28,992 bases of DNA from contig JBNGIS010016507.1 in assembly GCA_049999725.1 (NCBI GenBank), positions 1 to 28,992 of the forward strand, given 5' to 3'. The notes beneath the pieces were generated by a model, which was not told the origin of the DNA, did no database searches, and was given only the letters and a program-made list of their open reading frames with translations. Shown here in pieces: positions 1-10,033 of the stretch. How positions within the stretch are numbered: the stretch's first letter is position 1; each line of letters opens with the position of its first letter. Origin of the DNA: Haplomitrium mnioides. Its lineage: Eukaryota; Marchantiophyta; Haplomitriopsida; Calobryales. The position numbers and the translations under genes are program-made.

Positions 1-1
1 T

Positions 2-2129
2 CATCGTGTAAGTGCATCAGGAATCCAAGTTATGGATGAGAAGGTGGAGGCAATTCAGAAGTGGGAAGCTCCTAGTGATCAAACACAACTAAGGGGATTC
101 TTGGGGCCAACCGGGTTTTATCGTCGATTTGTGAAAGGTTTTGCACAAATAGGAGAACCATTAACAAATTTGCTCAAGAAAAGTCACACATGGTCATGGG
201 GAGCTACAAAAGAGTTGGCATTCCAAGTATTGAAGAAGTCACTTCTTCATGCTCCTATTCTTAAATGGTACGATTTCTAAACGACCAATCAAACTTTCGG
301 TGGATGCATCGGGAAAGGCTATCGGCGGAGTATTGCAACAAGAATGGGAGGATGGTTGGCATCCTATTGCCTTCTCTTCTAGGAAGTTGAGCGACACTGA
401 ACAAAACTACCACACTACAGAGCGGGAAGAATTAGCGATTGTGCTATCAACCAAACATTGGAAGCACTATTTAGGAGATAAGAAGCTTATTGTCGAAACC
501 GACCATAAACCTCTAATCTATCTAGAAACTCAAAAGGAGCTCTCAAAACGACAAGTTCGTTGGGCGGAGTGGCGACAACGATTCCATATGAAGATGGTCT
601 ATATGGAAGGAAAACAACAAATTGCAGATGCCTTGACCCACATGCCTCAACTCAATATCTTATCAGAAATCACAATCCATCCTAATTGGTGGACAGAAAT
701 GTTGGCTGCAACAAAAGAAGATGAGGAGATCATTGCCGCACAACAAAAGGGTATAGTGAAAGAGGTGAGAGGATTGGTTTTCTTCCAATGCAAGGTATGG
801 GTTCCTAATAGTGTTAAGCTTCACTCTGAGGTTTTCTATGAAGCACATGATTCGGCAATTGGTGGACATGTTGGAATTGAGAAAACTTTGGACAATCTTC
901 AACGAGTCTATTATTGGTCCAAGATGCATCAAGATGTGGAGACCTATGTTCGGAGTTGTTTGGCTTGTCAACAAAACAAAGCAACCAACCTTAAATGTGG
1001 AGTTTTATTACAACCGTTGCCAATCCCAAATCGGCGATGGGAACATGTGAGTATGGATATTGTGTGTGAGTTACCACGTACTTCTACGGGTTATGATGAT
1101 ATTGTTGTTTTTGTGGATAAACTTAGCAAAATGATTCATATTCGTCCGACTACCAAATCAGTGACAGCACCAGAGTTAGCACGAATTTATTTGGAAGCTG
1201 TTTACTCTCATTATGGTATCTCCAAAGTGATTATCTCCGACCGCGACACTCAATTTACCAGCATGTTTTGGCGCACAATATTTGGTCTTCTCAAAACCAA
1301 ATTGGCTATGTCCATTGCTTATCAACCTGAATCGGATGGTCAAACTGAACGGGCTAATCGCACTATTGAAGACATGTTGCAAGCTTTTACTTTGGAAGAA
1401 CAAGAGGAATGGGATTGGTTGCTACCTCTTGTGGAGTTCTCTTACAATAACTCCATCAACATCTTTACACGAGCCACGCCTTTCTTTTTGATATATGGTG
1501 AGCATCCAACTACTCTATCTAATCTTCATTCTGCATCGACCTCTAAGAGTCCAGCTGCCGATGATTTCCTCCATCGACTATACCACGGCATCCAACGTGC
1601 CAAGGAAAAACTTGAAGTCGCTCGCAATCGCCAAAAACAATATGCCGATGCTCATCGTCGCGAAGTAACCTTTGCTATAGGTGACAAAAAATGGCTCTCT
1701 ACATCCAATCTTCCTTTGCTTCGCTCTCGTAAGCTATATGCTCGCTTTATTGGACCATTTGTTATTTCTGCTCGTATTGGTGAACTAGCATATCAACTTG
1801 TTTTACCTCCTCACATGAAGATTCATCCTGTCTTTCATGTCTCTTTACAACGTGCTTTTGTCCCTCGCTCTACCACCTTCACTTGTAACCAAGAGCCCTC
1901 TCCACCACCTGAGCTTATTGATGGTCATGAGGAATTTGAGGTGGAACAACTCTTGAAGAAACGCACATGACATTGAGGCCATCGTGAGATTGTGGAGTAC
2001 TTGGTTCGTTGGAAAGGCTACCCTCTCTATGAAGCTACTTGGGAGCCATTGGAGAATTTGGCCAATGCCTCTACACTTGTTCACTCTTTTGAGAACTCTC
2101 TTATTCGCAACGAGGACGTTGCTTCTTAA
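2..2129 (+). pseudogene. Ty3/gypsy chromovirus pol, 3' part: RT end, RNase H, integrase, chromodomain
   Basis: The window opens inside a reverse transcriptase; residues from position 2 match the RT thumb/connection of Ty3/gypsy pol. A +1-type frameshift near 273-281 separates this from the long frame that starts at 249. RNase H follows, with its first Asp at 303-305 and the ETDHKP-type Asp at 501-503. The integrase has a zinc-binding HHCC set (His 846-848 and 867-869, Cys 957-959 and 966-968). Its DDE core is complete: Asp 1056-1058, Asp 1239-1241, Glu 1347-1349, with 35 residues between the last two. After two in-frame TGA codons (1968-1970, 1974-1976) the same frame continues into a chromodomain containing YLVRWKGYP and ATWEP, and ends at TAA 2127-2129. 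Chromodomains in this position are known to steer integration into heterochromatin. The 5' half (gag, protease, most of RT) lies outside the window. The copy cannot be expressed intact. Confidence 0.93.
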
Positions 2130-2142
2130 AAGGGAGGAGGAT
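2128..2142 (+). other. Polypurine tract
   Basis: A run of A and G directly after the pol stop codon and directly before the LTR. It sits where a plus-strand priming polypurine tract is expected and overlaps the stop codon by two bases. Confidence 0.75.
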
Positions 2143-2252
2143 TATAACGATCACTAACTTTAGTAAGCCATAGCTAAAAATAATGTCAACTATGTTTAGA
2201 AAGCTATTACTAGGTTAGAGTAGCAAAAAGCAATTGCTATTATAGAGAGATG

Positions 2253-2441
2253 GACATATGGCACAAGGAGAGAAAGTCAACAAATTAAAGTAAAAGAGGG
2301 AGTCTAGATAGACTACTTTAGAAGAGGATAATGACACGTGGCAAGCGGAGAATTAAAGTAAAGAGAAGGTTCTAAAGATAAGGACACATGGCAGAAGGAG
2401 AACTAAAGAGATAGAAGGTTCTAAAGATAAGGACACGTGGC
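2253..2441 (+). promoter_or_regulatory. Tandem ABRE/G-box repeats in LTR U3
   Basis: Four related sites lie at 2253-2262 (GACATATGGC), 2333-2342 (GACACGTGGC), 2383-2392 (GACACATGGC) and 2432-2441 (GACACGTGGC). The last three are 49-50 bp apart within repeats that also share a TTCTAAAGATAAGG-like block. ACACGTGGC is the classic abscisic-acid response element bound by plant bZIP factors. The two imperfect copies differ in the CG core as deamination would predict. Regulation by stress or ABA is an inference. Confidence 0.65.
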
Positions 2442-2569
2442 AAAAGGAGAACAAAAGTAAAGGGTGGTCTAATTAGAGTGAGACAGAAAAGATGGGTCCA
2501 ATTAGAAGAGGATAGAAAAGGAACCAATTGGGTTCCTCCACCTATGTAAGAAAAGTGCTTTCTCTCAAG

Positions 2570-2578
2570 TATATAAAG
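2570..2578 (+). promoter_or_regulatory. LTR TATA box
   Basis: TATATAAAG lies downstream of the ABRE repeats inside the LTR, about 130 bp before its 3' end. This is the expected place for a core promoter, with transcription starting near 2600. Confidence 0.6.
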
Positions 2579-2709
2579 AAGGGAGAGTGCCTTGTTTGGC
2601 ATCTCTTACCTTGTAGGTTCTTGAAGTTCTTGTGCGCTTCTCTTATGCTAACTTGTATATGTTGTACTTGTGCTAACTTGTGTGTGTAATGTGGGTGTGT
2701 AGTGTTGCA

Positions 2710-2851
2710 AGTTAAGACCAAGAGTGCAAGCAAAAGCTAAGCAACCAAAGAACCCAAATGATCTGAGAGGAACTCTAGATTGGAGAGTGGGGCTAAAAAG
2801 TCTTTTTATTTATACAAGAGAAGAGGGTGTCATCCATCTTTCTTCACTTAC
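2710..2851 (-). repeat. LTR-A, internal fragment of the minus-strand chromovirus LTR
   Basis: This stretch matches the middle of the LTRs at 2852-3245, 7363-7747 and 10785-11172: the 'aagaccaagagtgcaagc' block, the TATA region and the 'cttcacttacaa' block. It starts immediately after the plus element's LTR and stops where LTR-B begins. Its left part is probably beyond the inserted plus element, outside the window. Confidence 0.8.
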
Positions 2852-3245
2852 AACTCAAGAACCAAATCCAAATGAGTAAGAACTCATAGTAAACTCTAAT
2901 AGAGTTCTTCAACCAAAAGCAACTCAAGGTCCAAGCTAAGTCCAAGAGTGCAAGCAAAAGCCAAGCAACCAAAGAACCTAAGTGATTCGAGAGGAACTCC
3001 ATAATGAGGAGTGGGGCTAAGAAACCCTTCTATTTATACAAGAGAAGAGGGTGTCATCCCTCTTTCTTCACTTACAAGTCACTTTTAATTTCAACCCTAA
3101 AAGTGACTCTCTACTAAAAGTGACTTCGAAGGCAAGTAATCTTGTCTCAACCTTAAAGTGACTCTCTACCACTTACTTCACTAGTCTCTATTTTCTTATA
3201 AATAGGACAATATAAATATAATTTTCTTATGCTTGTACTATTACA
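2852..3245 (-). repeat. LTR-B, 3' LTR of minus element M1
   Basis: It aligns along its length with LTR-C and LTR-D but lacks the first eight plus-strand bases (TGTAAAAG) and carries a small AT-rich insertion near 3210-3229. It ends in CTTGTACTATTACA at 3245, so on the minus strand it opens with TGTAATAG. It follows the chromodomain end of M1, which makes it the 3' LTR. Confidence 0.85.
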
Positions 3246-3258
3246 TAATACATGCCTT

Positions 3259-4563
3259 CTAATCGATAACGTTCTCAACATTGCCGCAACTTTCAAATAT
3301 TTGAATAGCCTCTTGAGCATTCTCAAGATTTGAAGAACGTTTCTAAGTAACATAATGAAGTGGATAGCTTTTTCACAAAACCTTGTATTGAACTTGTGGA
3401 TGTCCCTTACTTGATAACTCGTTTAGCTAAAATGTGGTCCACCTCGAATTCTTCATGATCACCAAGAACAATAGCCGGAGGAGGATTTTGTACACAGTTT
3501 GGAAAGAAGAAGGACTAGAAACAAAAGGTTTAAGTTTAGAGACATGGAATACATGATGAATCTACATATGGAGAAGAAGAACAAGTTTGTATGCAATAGA
3601 GGAAATAACTTGAGAAATTGAAAAATGACCAATCCAAGCTGGAGATAACTTTCGAACTTGAGTGTTTAAAGACAAAGGAAGATCATAAGTAGAAAGCACA
3701 ACTTTGTCACCTGAAACATAAGAGAAATCATGACGATGTTTATCAGCACATTTTTTCTGATTTTGAGCAATAAGAAGATGGTTTCGTGCACCTTGCAAAG
3801 AGGAAGATAAATGAGACAAAAAGTAAGAAAGACTTGGAATATTGGAAGAAGAATGAGAAAGCAAACCATTGAGAACAAGAGGATGTTGGCTTGAATTGAG
3901 AAAGAAAGGAGAAAATCCAATACTTTCTTGTTTGGAGTTGTTGTATGCAGACTCCTTAACCAGTAAGAAACTATCCCAATTTATGTGATGAACGTTGATG
4001 AACGCTCGAAGCATATCCTCCATATTGTGATTTGCGCGTTTAGTTTGCCTGTTTGTTTGAGGATGATAAGTCGTAGACATAGATAGTTTGGTACCTAAAA
4101 GTGTGAACAATGCTCGCCAAAACTTCCCAGTGAATTATGGATCTCTATTAGATATTAATACCTTTGGCATTCTATGATAACTAAAAACAATATCAAAGTA
4201 AATCTTTGCCAATTGTGGAGCATCCACCGCATCCATAGTTGGTGCTAGATGAATTTGTTTGCTTAGCTTATCTACAAACACCACAATGGCAGTAAATGCA
4301 CGAGGCGTGGTTGGAAGCATAGTGACAAGATCTAAACTTACATGTTCCCTACGAGTAGTAAGAATTGGTAATAGTTGAAGAAGGTTAGTTGGTTTTTGAT
4401 TTGAAGCCTTGTTTTGCCGACAACTTTCACAAGAACGAACAAAGCTACAAACATCTTGAGCTTGGTCTGACCACCACCAAGTATGTTGAAGCAACTCCAT
4501 AGTCTTGTCTACCCCAAGATACCCAAAGATTGGAATGTCATGCGCTTCTTGTAAACGACCCAT
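3259..4563 (-). pseudogene. M1 integrase with C-terminal chromodomain
   Basis: One minus-strand frame from 4563 carries the zinc-binding domain (RSCESCRQNK near its end) and the core (SLDLV, then VFVDKLSK). The second catalytic Asp is replaced by Asn at 4147-4149 and the catalytic Glu by Lys at 4039-4041, both explained by G-to-A change. An in-frame TAA at 4135-4137 replaces a probable CAA, and TAG lies at 3562-3564. Below about 3450 the chromodomain can be read (EFEVDHIL, then a YPLHYVT block and LENAQEAIQ) with a frameshift and a TAG where the conserved Trp of the WEP motif is expected. Coding ends at 3259-3261. The protein would have inserted the element's cDNA; this copy cannot. Confidence 0.88.
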
Positions 4564-6030
4564 TCGAAGCGCATCATATTGTGGAACATATATTTGATTT
4601 CTTCAATAGTGAATACCACCCCGAATAGAAAAGGTATGATACTCACTATCTTTGATTGCCAAACGTACCTTAACAAGATTGAAGAAAGCCTCTTCCTGTA
4701 ACTTTTATTGAAAGTTGTCATTGGTTGTTTCATCAAGATGTAACATGATAACATTTGCAACCTCCAACATATTTAGTCGATGATGTGGTCTCCGTGACAA
4801 TACATCATGAGTAGTGTGGAACCTTCCTGTCTTGTACTCCAGCTTGATATCAAAAAGCTGTAGTTGATCTTCCCATCGATGATGACGACTTGTCATAGCT
4901 TCCAAATGAATTGATTGAAGCAAAGGCTTATGATTGGTGCACATAAGTACTTGCTTTTTGAAAATAAAGTGTCTCCAAATCTTGGCAGCATAAACCATCG
5001 CCAATTTCTCTCTATTGCATTTAGTCGACGTGACATGAAGGCAATCAGATGAAGTCCATCCTCAAACACTTGTTGCAACATTTCTCCAATAGCAAAAGTA
5101 GAGGAATTAAAATCAACTATACAACTTGACTTTGGATCATACGGTTGTAGAATTGGATAAGAAGACACCACATCCTTGAGTTGTTGAAATGCCTCTTGCT
5201 CTTTGGTTGTCCATTGAAACTTTGCTTCCTTACCTAGCAAATTCGTAAGCGGTGCAGCAATATGAGCATAGTAATGGATGAATCTTTGATAAAAACTTGC
5301 TAACCCATTGAAAACTTGAACATTCTTTGCATCATTTGGTGTTGGCCACTCTGCAATGGCCTTGATTTTTTCTTCCTCCATCTTGATGCCATCTTCAGAC
5401 ACTATGTACCATATGTAAGTCACCTCTTGCTTCCAAAACTCACACTTAGACTTCTTACAATAAAACTTTTGATTGGGTAGTCTTTGTAATACTTTCTTGA
5501 GATGAGCATGATGTTCAACTTCACTTTTACTAAAGATAAGAATATCGTCCAAAAACACCAACATTGACTTATCCAATAACCCATCAAAAACTTGATGCAT
5601 TTGATCCATAAGTATCATCAAAGCATTATTAAGACCAAATGTAAGAACCTTCCACTCAAAATGCCCATATGTTGTGCAAAAAGATATCTTTAGTACATCA
5701 TTTGGGTTAATAGCCACTTCAAAGATCCAACTTAGAAAAGAATCCCGCACCATTCAATTGATTCAACAAATCATCAATACAAGGTAGAGTATAGGCATTC
5801 TTCACTATTTGATTGTTTAATCCTTGATAATTTGTACAAAGACAAAATCCACCATCTTTCTTTGGCACAAAGAATACCGGAGCTCCCCAAGGTGAAGTAC
5901 TATGTTGAATGAAATCCTTGTCAAGAAGATCCACCAATATCTTTTGAAGCTCCTCTAGTTCTTGTGGTGAAAACCGATATATAGGTCGATTATAAAGCTT
6001 ACTTCTTTGAATCAACTCAATCGGAAAAGG
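4564..6030 (-). pseudogene. M1 reverse transcriptase and RNase H
   Basis: The RT start is seen at 6015-5719 ([16 protein letters not shown], ending at FFSKLDL with the first palm Asp). After a frameshift it continues from 5753 with the FLDD active site at 5544-5555 and the thumb/connection (FNGLASFYQRFIHYYAHI). RNase H begins near 5110; the expected first Asp appears as Asn in FNSS. A further frameshift near 5000 leads into the frame at 5004-4705 (TNHKPLLQSI). The whole is the polymerase and RNA-degrading unit of M1, broken by at least two frameshifts. Confidence 0.88.
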
Positions 6031-6036
6031 TATTCC

Positions 6037-6607
6037 TCAATCGTTTGGTGACCCCTTTGGCAAATCCTCCAGAAACACATCCGCAAACTCTTTCAAAATA
6101 TCATCTATCATTGAGGTAGGTGCATTTTTTCCTCCTTTCTTACTCAAATCCATGATGGGCTTAATCCAAATAGCAAAGATAGGCAATTCTTGCTCTACTG
6201 AGTTAACATGCTGAACTGATTTAGGATTTTTCACCAATAGTATCGAACATCCCAAAAGAAATTTCTTACCTTGTAAGATAACTTGAATCTATCGTTTTGC
6301 TCAATCAAATTGAGTGGATAGATCTTCAAGCCAAGGTAGCCCTAAAATTATATCATATTGTATAAGTGCAATAACAAATTCCATAGATTCCACATACTCT
6401 TTTCCAATCCTTAGAAGGAAATGGTTTTTGAGAGCAAAACACGTCATGTTTTTTGCTATCGACCATAGTCACAACACTCTCCTTGATAGGCCTACATTTT
6501 GCTTTGATTATCTTAGCAAAACATAGTGATATAAAATTTTCAGAACACTTGCTATCCACCAACATTCTACAAGATTGCTCCTCATTCATACCATCAAGAT
6601 GGAACAA
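6037..6607 (-). pseudogene. M1 protease and protease-RT spacer
   Basis: The frame at 6607-6353 begins with a retropepsin-like segment, CRMLVDSKCSENFIS, in which the D-S-G active-site triplet has become D-S-K. The frame at 6255-6037 is the conserved spacer that precedes RT in chromoviruses (ILKEFADVFLEDLPKG). The same two parts are seen in M2 at 9461-10027. Loss of the active-site Gly and the broken frame mean no working protease. Confidence 0.75.
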
Positions 6608-7322
6608 AGTACCTCAAATTCTTGTCAAAATTTTAATTTCATTTGAGCCTGCGAAGTTTTGAGTACATTGTTTTAATAGTTGAGGATGCAACATAGCTTC
6701 TATAATAGTAAGTAGTAAGTCATGCCTCTCTGCCATATGCATTGCTTTGTCTAATTAAGTAGGCTCTCTCATAGTAACTTCTATTCTCGTGCGAGGCTGT
6801 AATCCCCAAACAAAGCGGTCTAGTGCTTCTTCTTCTCTTATATCCGAAACTTGCATAGTTGTATTATAACAGTGTGTAGCACAACTTCTCACTTTACCAA
6901 GTTTCTTCAATTCGGCCAATCGATCTCTTGCTACTTTTGAAGCATTTACAACCCTAAATCTTGAAATTGCCGCCTCTTTTAACTCACACCAAGAAACAAT
7001 AGGAGCAACAAATCCACATTATGCTTGTTCTACTTAATATCTTCACCAAGTCTTAGCAACTCCTTCTAATTGACTTGCCAAAATAGAATTTGTCGACTAT
7101 CTTCTCTAATGTTTGTAGCTTCAAAATATTACTCACAATTGAATATAAAGTTCTCATATTCACCACAAACCATCCTCCTATCATATGCTTTTGGCGATGG
7201 AAATTACTCATAGCTCTCTTCTTCTCGAAAAGTTGCTCTTTCTTTCATTCTTCCTTCCAAAAGACATGAAAGATGTTTAAGTCATTGTTCCTTGCTTGAA
7301 CCACTTCCTCTTGATTCTCCAT
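6608..7322 (-). pseudogene. M1 gag, heavily decayed
   Basis: The sequence aligns by eye with the better M2 gag at 10034-10744, starting at an ATG (7320-7322) shortly after the primer-binding site. Blocks such as ATNIRED and the acidic REEEALDRF region are recognisable, but many stops and frameshifts break them. Gag would form the capsid. M1 gag is much more decayed than M1 RT. Confidence 0.75.
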
Positions 7323-7349
7323 GTCACTCACCACCAAAAACAAAAAGTA

Positions 7350-7361
7350 GCTCTGATACCA
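7350..7361 (-). other. Primer-binding site, initiator tRNA-Met
   Basis: On the minus strand this reads TGGTATCAGAGC, an exact match to the primer-binding site complementary to the 3' end of plant initiator tRNA-Met. It lies one base inside LTR-C. It fixes the element's orientation and the LTR's inner border. Confidence 0.93.
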
Positions 7362-7362
7362 A

Positions 7363-7747
7363 TGTAAAAGAACTCAAGGACCAAATCCAATGAGTAAGAA
7401 CTCATAATGAACTCTAATAGAGTTCTTCAACCAAAAGCAGCTCAAGGTCCAAGCTAAGACCAAGAGTGCAAGCAAAAGCCAAGCAACCAAAGAACCCAAG
7501 TGATTCGAGAGGATTTCCATAATAAGAAGTAGGCTAAGAAGCCCTTCTATTTATACAAGAGAAGAGGGTGTTATTACTCTTTCTTCACTTACAAGTCACT
7601 TTTAATTTCAACCTTAAAAGTGACTCTCTACTAAAAGTGACTTCGAAGGCAAGTAATCTTATCTCAACCCTAAAAGTGACTCCACCACTTCCTTCACTCC
7701 TCTCTATTTTCTTATAAATAGGACAACCCTATGCTTGTACTATTACA
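7363..7747 (-). repeat. LTR-C, 5' LTR of M1
   Basis: It runs from TGTAAAAG at 7363 to CTATTACA at 7747, so it has canonical TG...CA ends on either strand. It borders the exact primer-binding site. On the minus strand it holds a TATA box (TATAAATAG, near 7550) and several AGTCACTTTTA repeats upstream of it. On its right it touches the truncated integrase of M2. Confidence 0.92.
7594..7625. repeat. 12-bp inverted repeat in LTR U3
   Basis: AGTCACTTTTAA (7594-7605) is followed after 8 bases by its exact reverse complement (7614-7625). One arm is repeated again nearby as AAAAGTGACT (about 7634 and 7671). The same arrangement is seen in LTR-B from 3077 and in LTR-D. It lies upstream of the TATA box on the minus strand, so a factor-binding or hairpin role in the U3 enhancer is possible. 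Confidence 0.7.
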
Positions 7748-9450
7748 AGTAGTAATTGGTAATGATTGAAGAAGACTAACTGGTTTTTGATTTGAAGTCT
7801 TGTTTCATTGACAACTCTCACAAGAACGAACATCTCAAGCTAGGTTTGGCCACAACCAATTGCGTTGAAGCAAATCCATAGTTTTGTATATCCCAAGATA
7901 CATAGAGATTAGAATGTCATGTGCTTCTTGTAAACGAGCCATTCAAAATGCATCATCTTATGGAACATATATTTGATGGCCTTGATAGAGAATACCATCG
8001 TGCATGAAAAAAGCATGATACTCATTTTCTTTGATCGCCAAACGTGCCTTGACAAGATTAAAGAAGGCATCTCCATGTAACTTTTGTTAAAAGTTATCAC
8101 TAGTTGCTTCATCAAGATGCAATATACTAACATTTGCAACCTTTATTATATTTAGACAATGATCTAGTTTTTGTGACAATGCATCAAGAATAGCATATAA
8201 CCTTTCGGGCTTGTACTCCAACTTGATATCAAAGTGTTGTAGCTGATCTTCCCTTCGATGATGACGACTTGTCATATTTTTCAAGTGAATTGATTGCAGC
8301 AAGGGCTTGTCATTGATGCGCATAAGTACATGTTTTCCTAAAAGATAGTGTCTCCAAACTTTGGTAGCATAAACCATTGTCAATTGCTCTATATCCCTTG
8401 AAGAATAATTTCTCCCCGTTGCATTTAGCCGACGTGATACGAAGGCAGTTGGATGAAGTCAATACTCAAACTCTTGTTGTAACACTACTCCATTAGCAAA
8501 ATTGGAGGCATCAAAATCAACTATACAATGTGCATTTGGATCATACAGCTGTAGAATTAGACAAAAAGACACCTTATTCTTGAGTCGTTGAAATGCCTCT
8601 TGCTCTTTGGTTGTCTATTGAAACTCTGCCTCCTTGCTTAATAGATCCGTAAGTGGTGCAGTAATATGAGCATAGTAATGGATGAATCTTCAATAAAAAC
8701 TTGCTAATCTATTGAAAGCTCAAACATCTTTTGCAACATTTGGCGTTGGCCACTTTGTAATAGCCTTAATCTTCTCTTCCTCCATCTTGATGCGATCCAT
8801 AGACACTTTATATTCTAGATAAGTCACCTCTTGCTTCCAAAACTCACATTTGGACTTCTTGCAATAAAACTTCCAATTGAGTAGTCTTTTGCAATACTTT
8901 TTTTAGATGATCACGATGCTCAACTTCACTTTTGCTAAAGATGAGTATATCGTCCAAAAACACCAACACGACTTATCCAATAAACCATCAAAAACCCGAT
9001 GCATTTGATCCATCAATATTGTTGGAGCATTAGTAAGGCCAAATGTAAGAACCTTCCACTAAAAATGCCCATACCTTATACAAAAAACCATCTTTGGCAC
9101 ATCACTTTGCTTGATAGGAATTTTCCAATAACCACTTCCAAGATACCCAACTTAGAAAAGAATCGCAAACCACTCAATTGATCCAACAAATCATCAATAT
9201 GAGGTAGAGGATAAGCATTCTTTGATGTTTGGTTGTCCAAGCCTCAAAAATCTGTACAAAGAAAGAAATCCACCATCTTTCTTTGGCACAAAGAATACCG
9301 AAGTTCCCTAAGGCAAAGTACTATGTTGAATAAAATCCTTCTGAATAAGATCCGTCAATGTCTTTTGAAGCTCCTCTAATTCTTGTGGTGATAACCAATA
9401 TATAGGCCGATTATAAAGAGTACTTTCTGGTATCAACTCAATCAAAAAAG
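7748..9450 (-). pseudogene. M2 RT, RNase H and integrase N-terminus
   Basis: RT begins near 9440 ([18 protein letters not shown]) and is followed across several stops and at least one frameshift near the FLDD box (around 8940-8965). RNase H is recognised from CIVDFDAS (about 8515), which keeps the Asp lost in M1, and from the frame at 8383-8087. The integrase zinc-binding region is present to 7748, where the copy is cut. All parts align with M1 at 4352-6015. Confidence 0.85.
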
Positions 9451-9460
9451 ACATTTTGTT

Positions 9461-10027
9461 TTAATGTGGTAACCTTTTTGGAAAATCCTCCAGAAATACA
9501 TCTACAAACTCTTTCAAAATATTATTGATCATTAAGGTACGCGCACTTTTTCCTCCCTCCTTACTCAAGTCTATGATGGGCTTGATCCAAACAACAAAGA
9601 TAAGCAACTCTTGCTCCACTGAATTAACATGTTGAACTGATTTAGGCTTCTTCACCAACGGTGTCAAACACCTTAAAAGAATTTTTTTACCTTGTAAGGT
9701 AGCTTGAATTTGTTGCTTTGCTCAATCAAATTGAGCGGATCAATCTTCAAGTCAATACAACCCTAAAATGATGTCATATTGTACAGGTGCAATAACAAAT
9801 TGCATAGATTCCGCATACTCTTTTCCAATCCTTATAAGGAATAGCTTTTGAGAGCAAAACATGTCATACTTTTGGCTATTGGCCATAGTGACAACACTCT
9901 CTTTGATAGGCCTAAATTTTTCTTTGGTTATCTTAGCAAAACGTAGCGATATAAAATTTTCATAACTCTCGCTATCTACTAACATACTACAAGATTGCCT
10001 CTCAATCATACCATCAAGATGGAACAA
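9461..10027 (-). pseudogene. M2 protease and spacer
   Basis: The frame at 10027-9752 contains CSMLVDSESYENFIS, a retropepsin active-site region whose DSG has become DSE, and ends at a QYDIILG motif typical of the protease C-terminus. The frame at 9667-9461 is the spacer before RT (ILKEFVDVFLEDFPK). Frames are broken between the parts. The homologous region in M1 is 6037-6607. Confidence 0.75.
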
Positions 10028-10033
10028 AGTACC

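Larger units (their letters stand above)
2143..2709 (+). repeat. 3' LTR of the plus-strand chromovirus
   Basis: The LTR begins right after the polypurine tract as TATAACG, a one-base change from the usual TG start, and ends as TGTTGCA at 2703-2709. Read inward, the two ends form a short inverted repeat of the TGYAACR type, which sets the boundaries. The inside has about 50-bp repeats with ABRE-like cores (2253-2441), a TATA box (2570-2578) and a T/G-rich downstream part. The 5' LTR is outside the window, so length and boundaries cannot be confirmed by alignment. Another family's LTR sequence starts at 2710. Confidence 0.72.
2852..7747 (-). mobile_element. Ty3/gypsy chromovirus M1, LTR to LTR
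   Basis: The element runs on the minus strand as 5' LTR-C (7363-7747), exact tRNA-iMet primer-binding site, gag, protease, RT, RNase H, integrase, chromodomain and 3' LTR-B (2852-3245). The order is that of a Ty3/gypsy chromovirus and the length, about 4.9 kb, is typical. Gag is badly decayed; pol carries several frameshifts and stops and has lost integrase catalytic residues. The element is dead. The left LTR end is damaged, so no target-site duplication can be checked. Confidence 0.9.

Noticed and set aside
663-1491. Minus-strand and alternative plus-strand frames inside the integrase
   Set aside because: Shadows of the long pol frame, which carries the HHCC and DDE residues.
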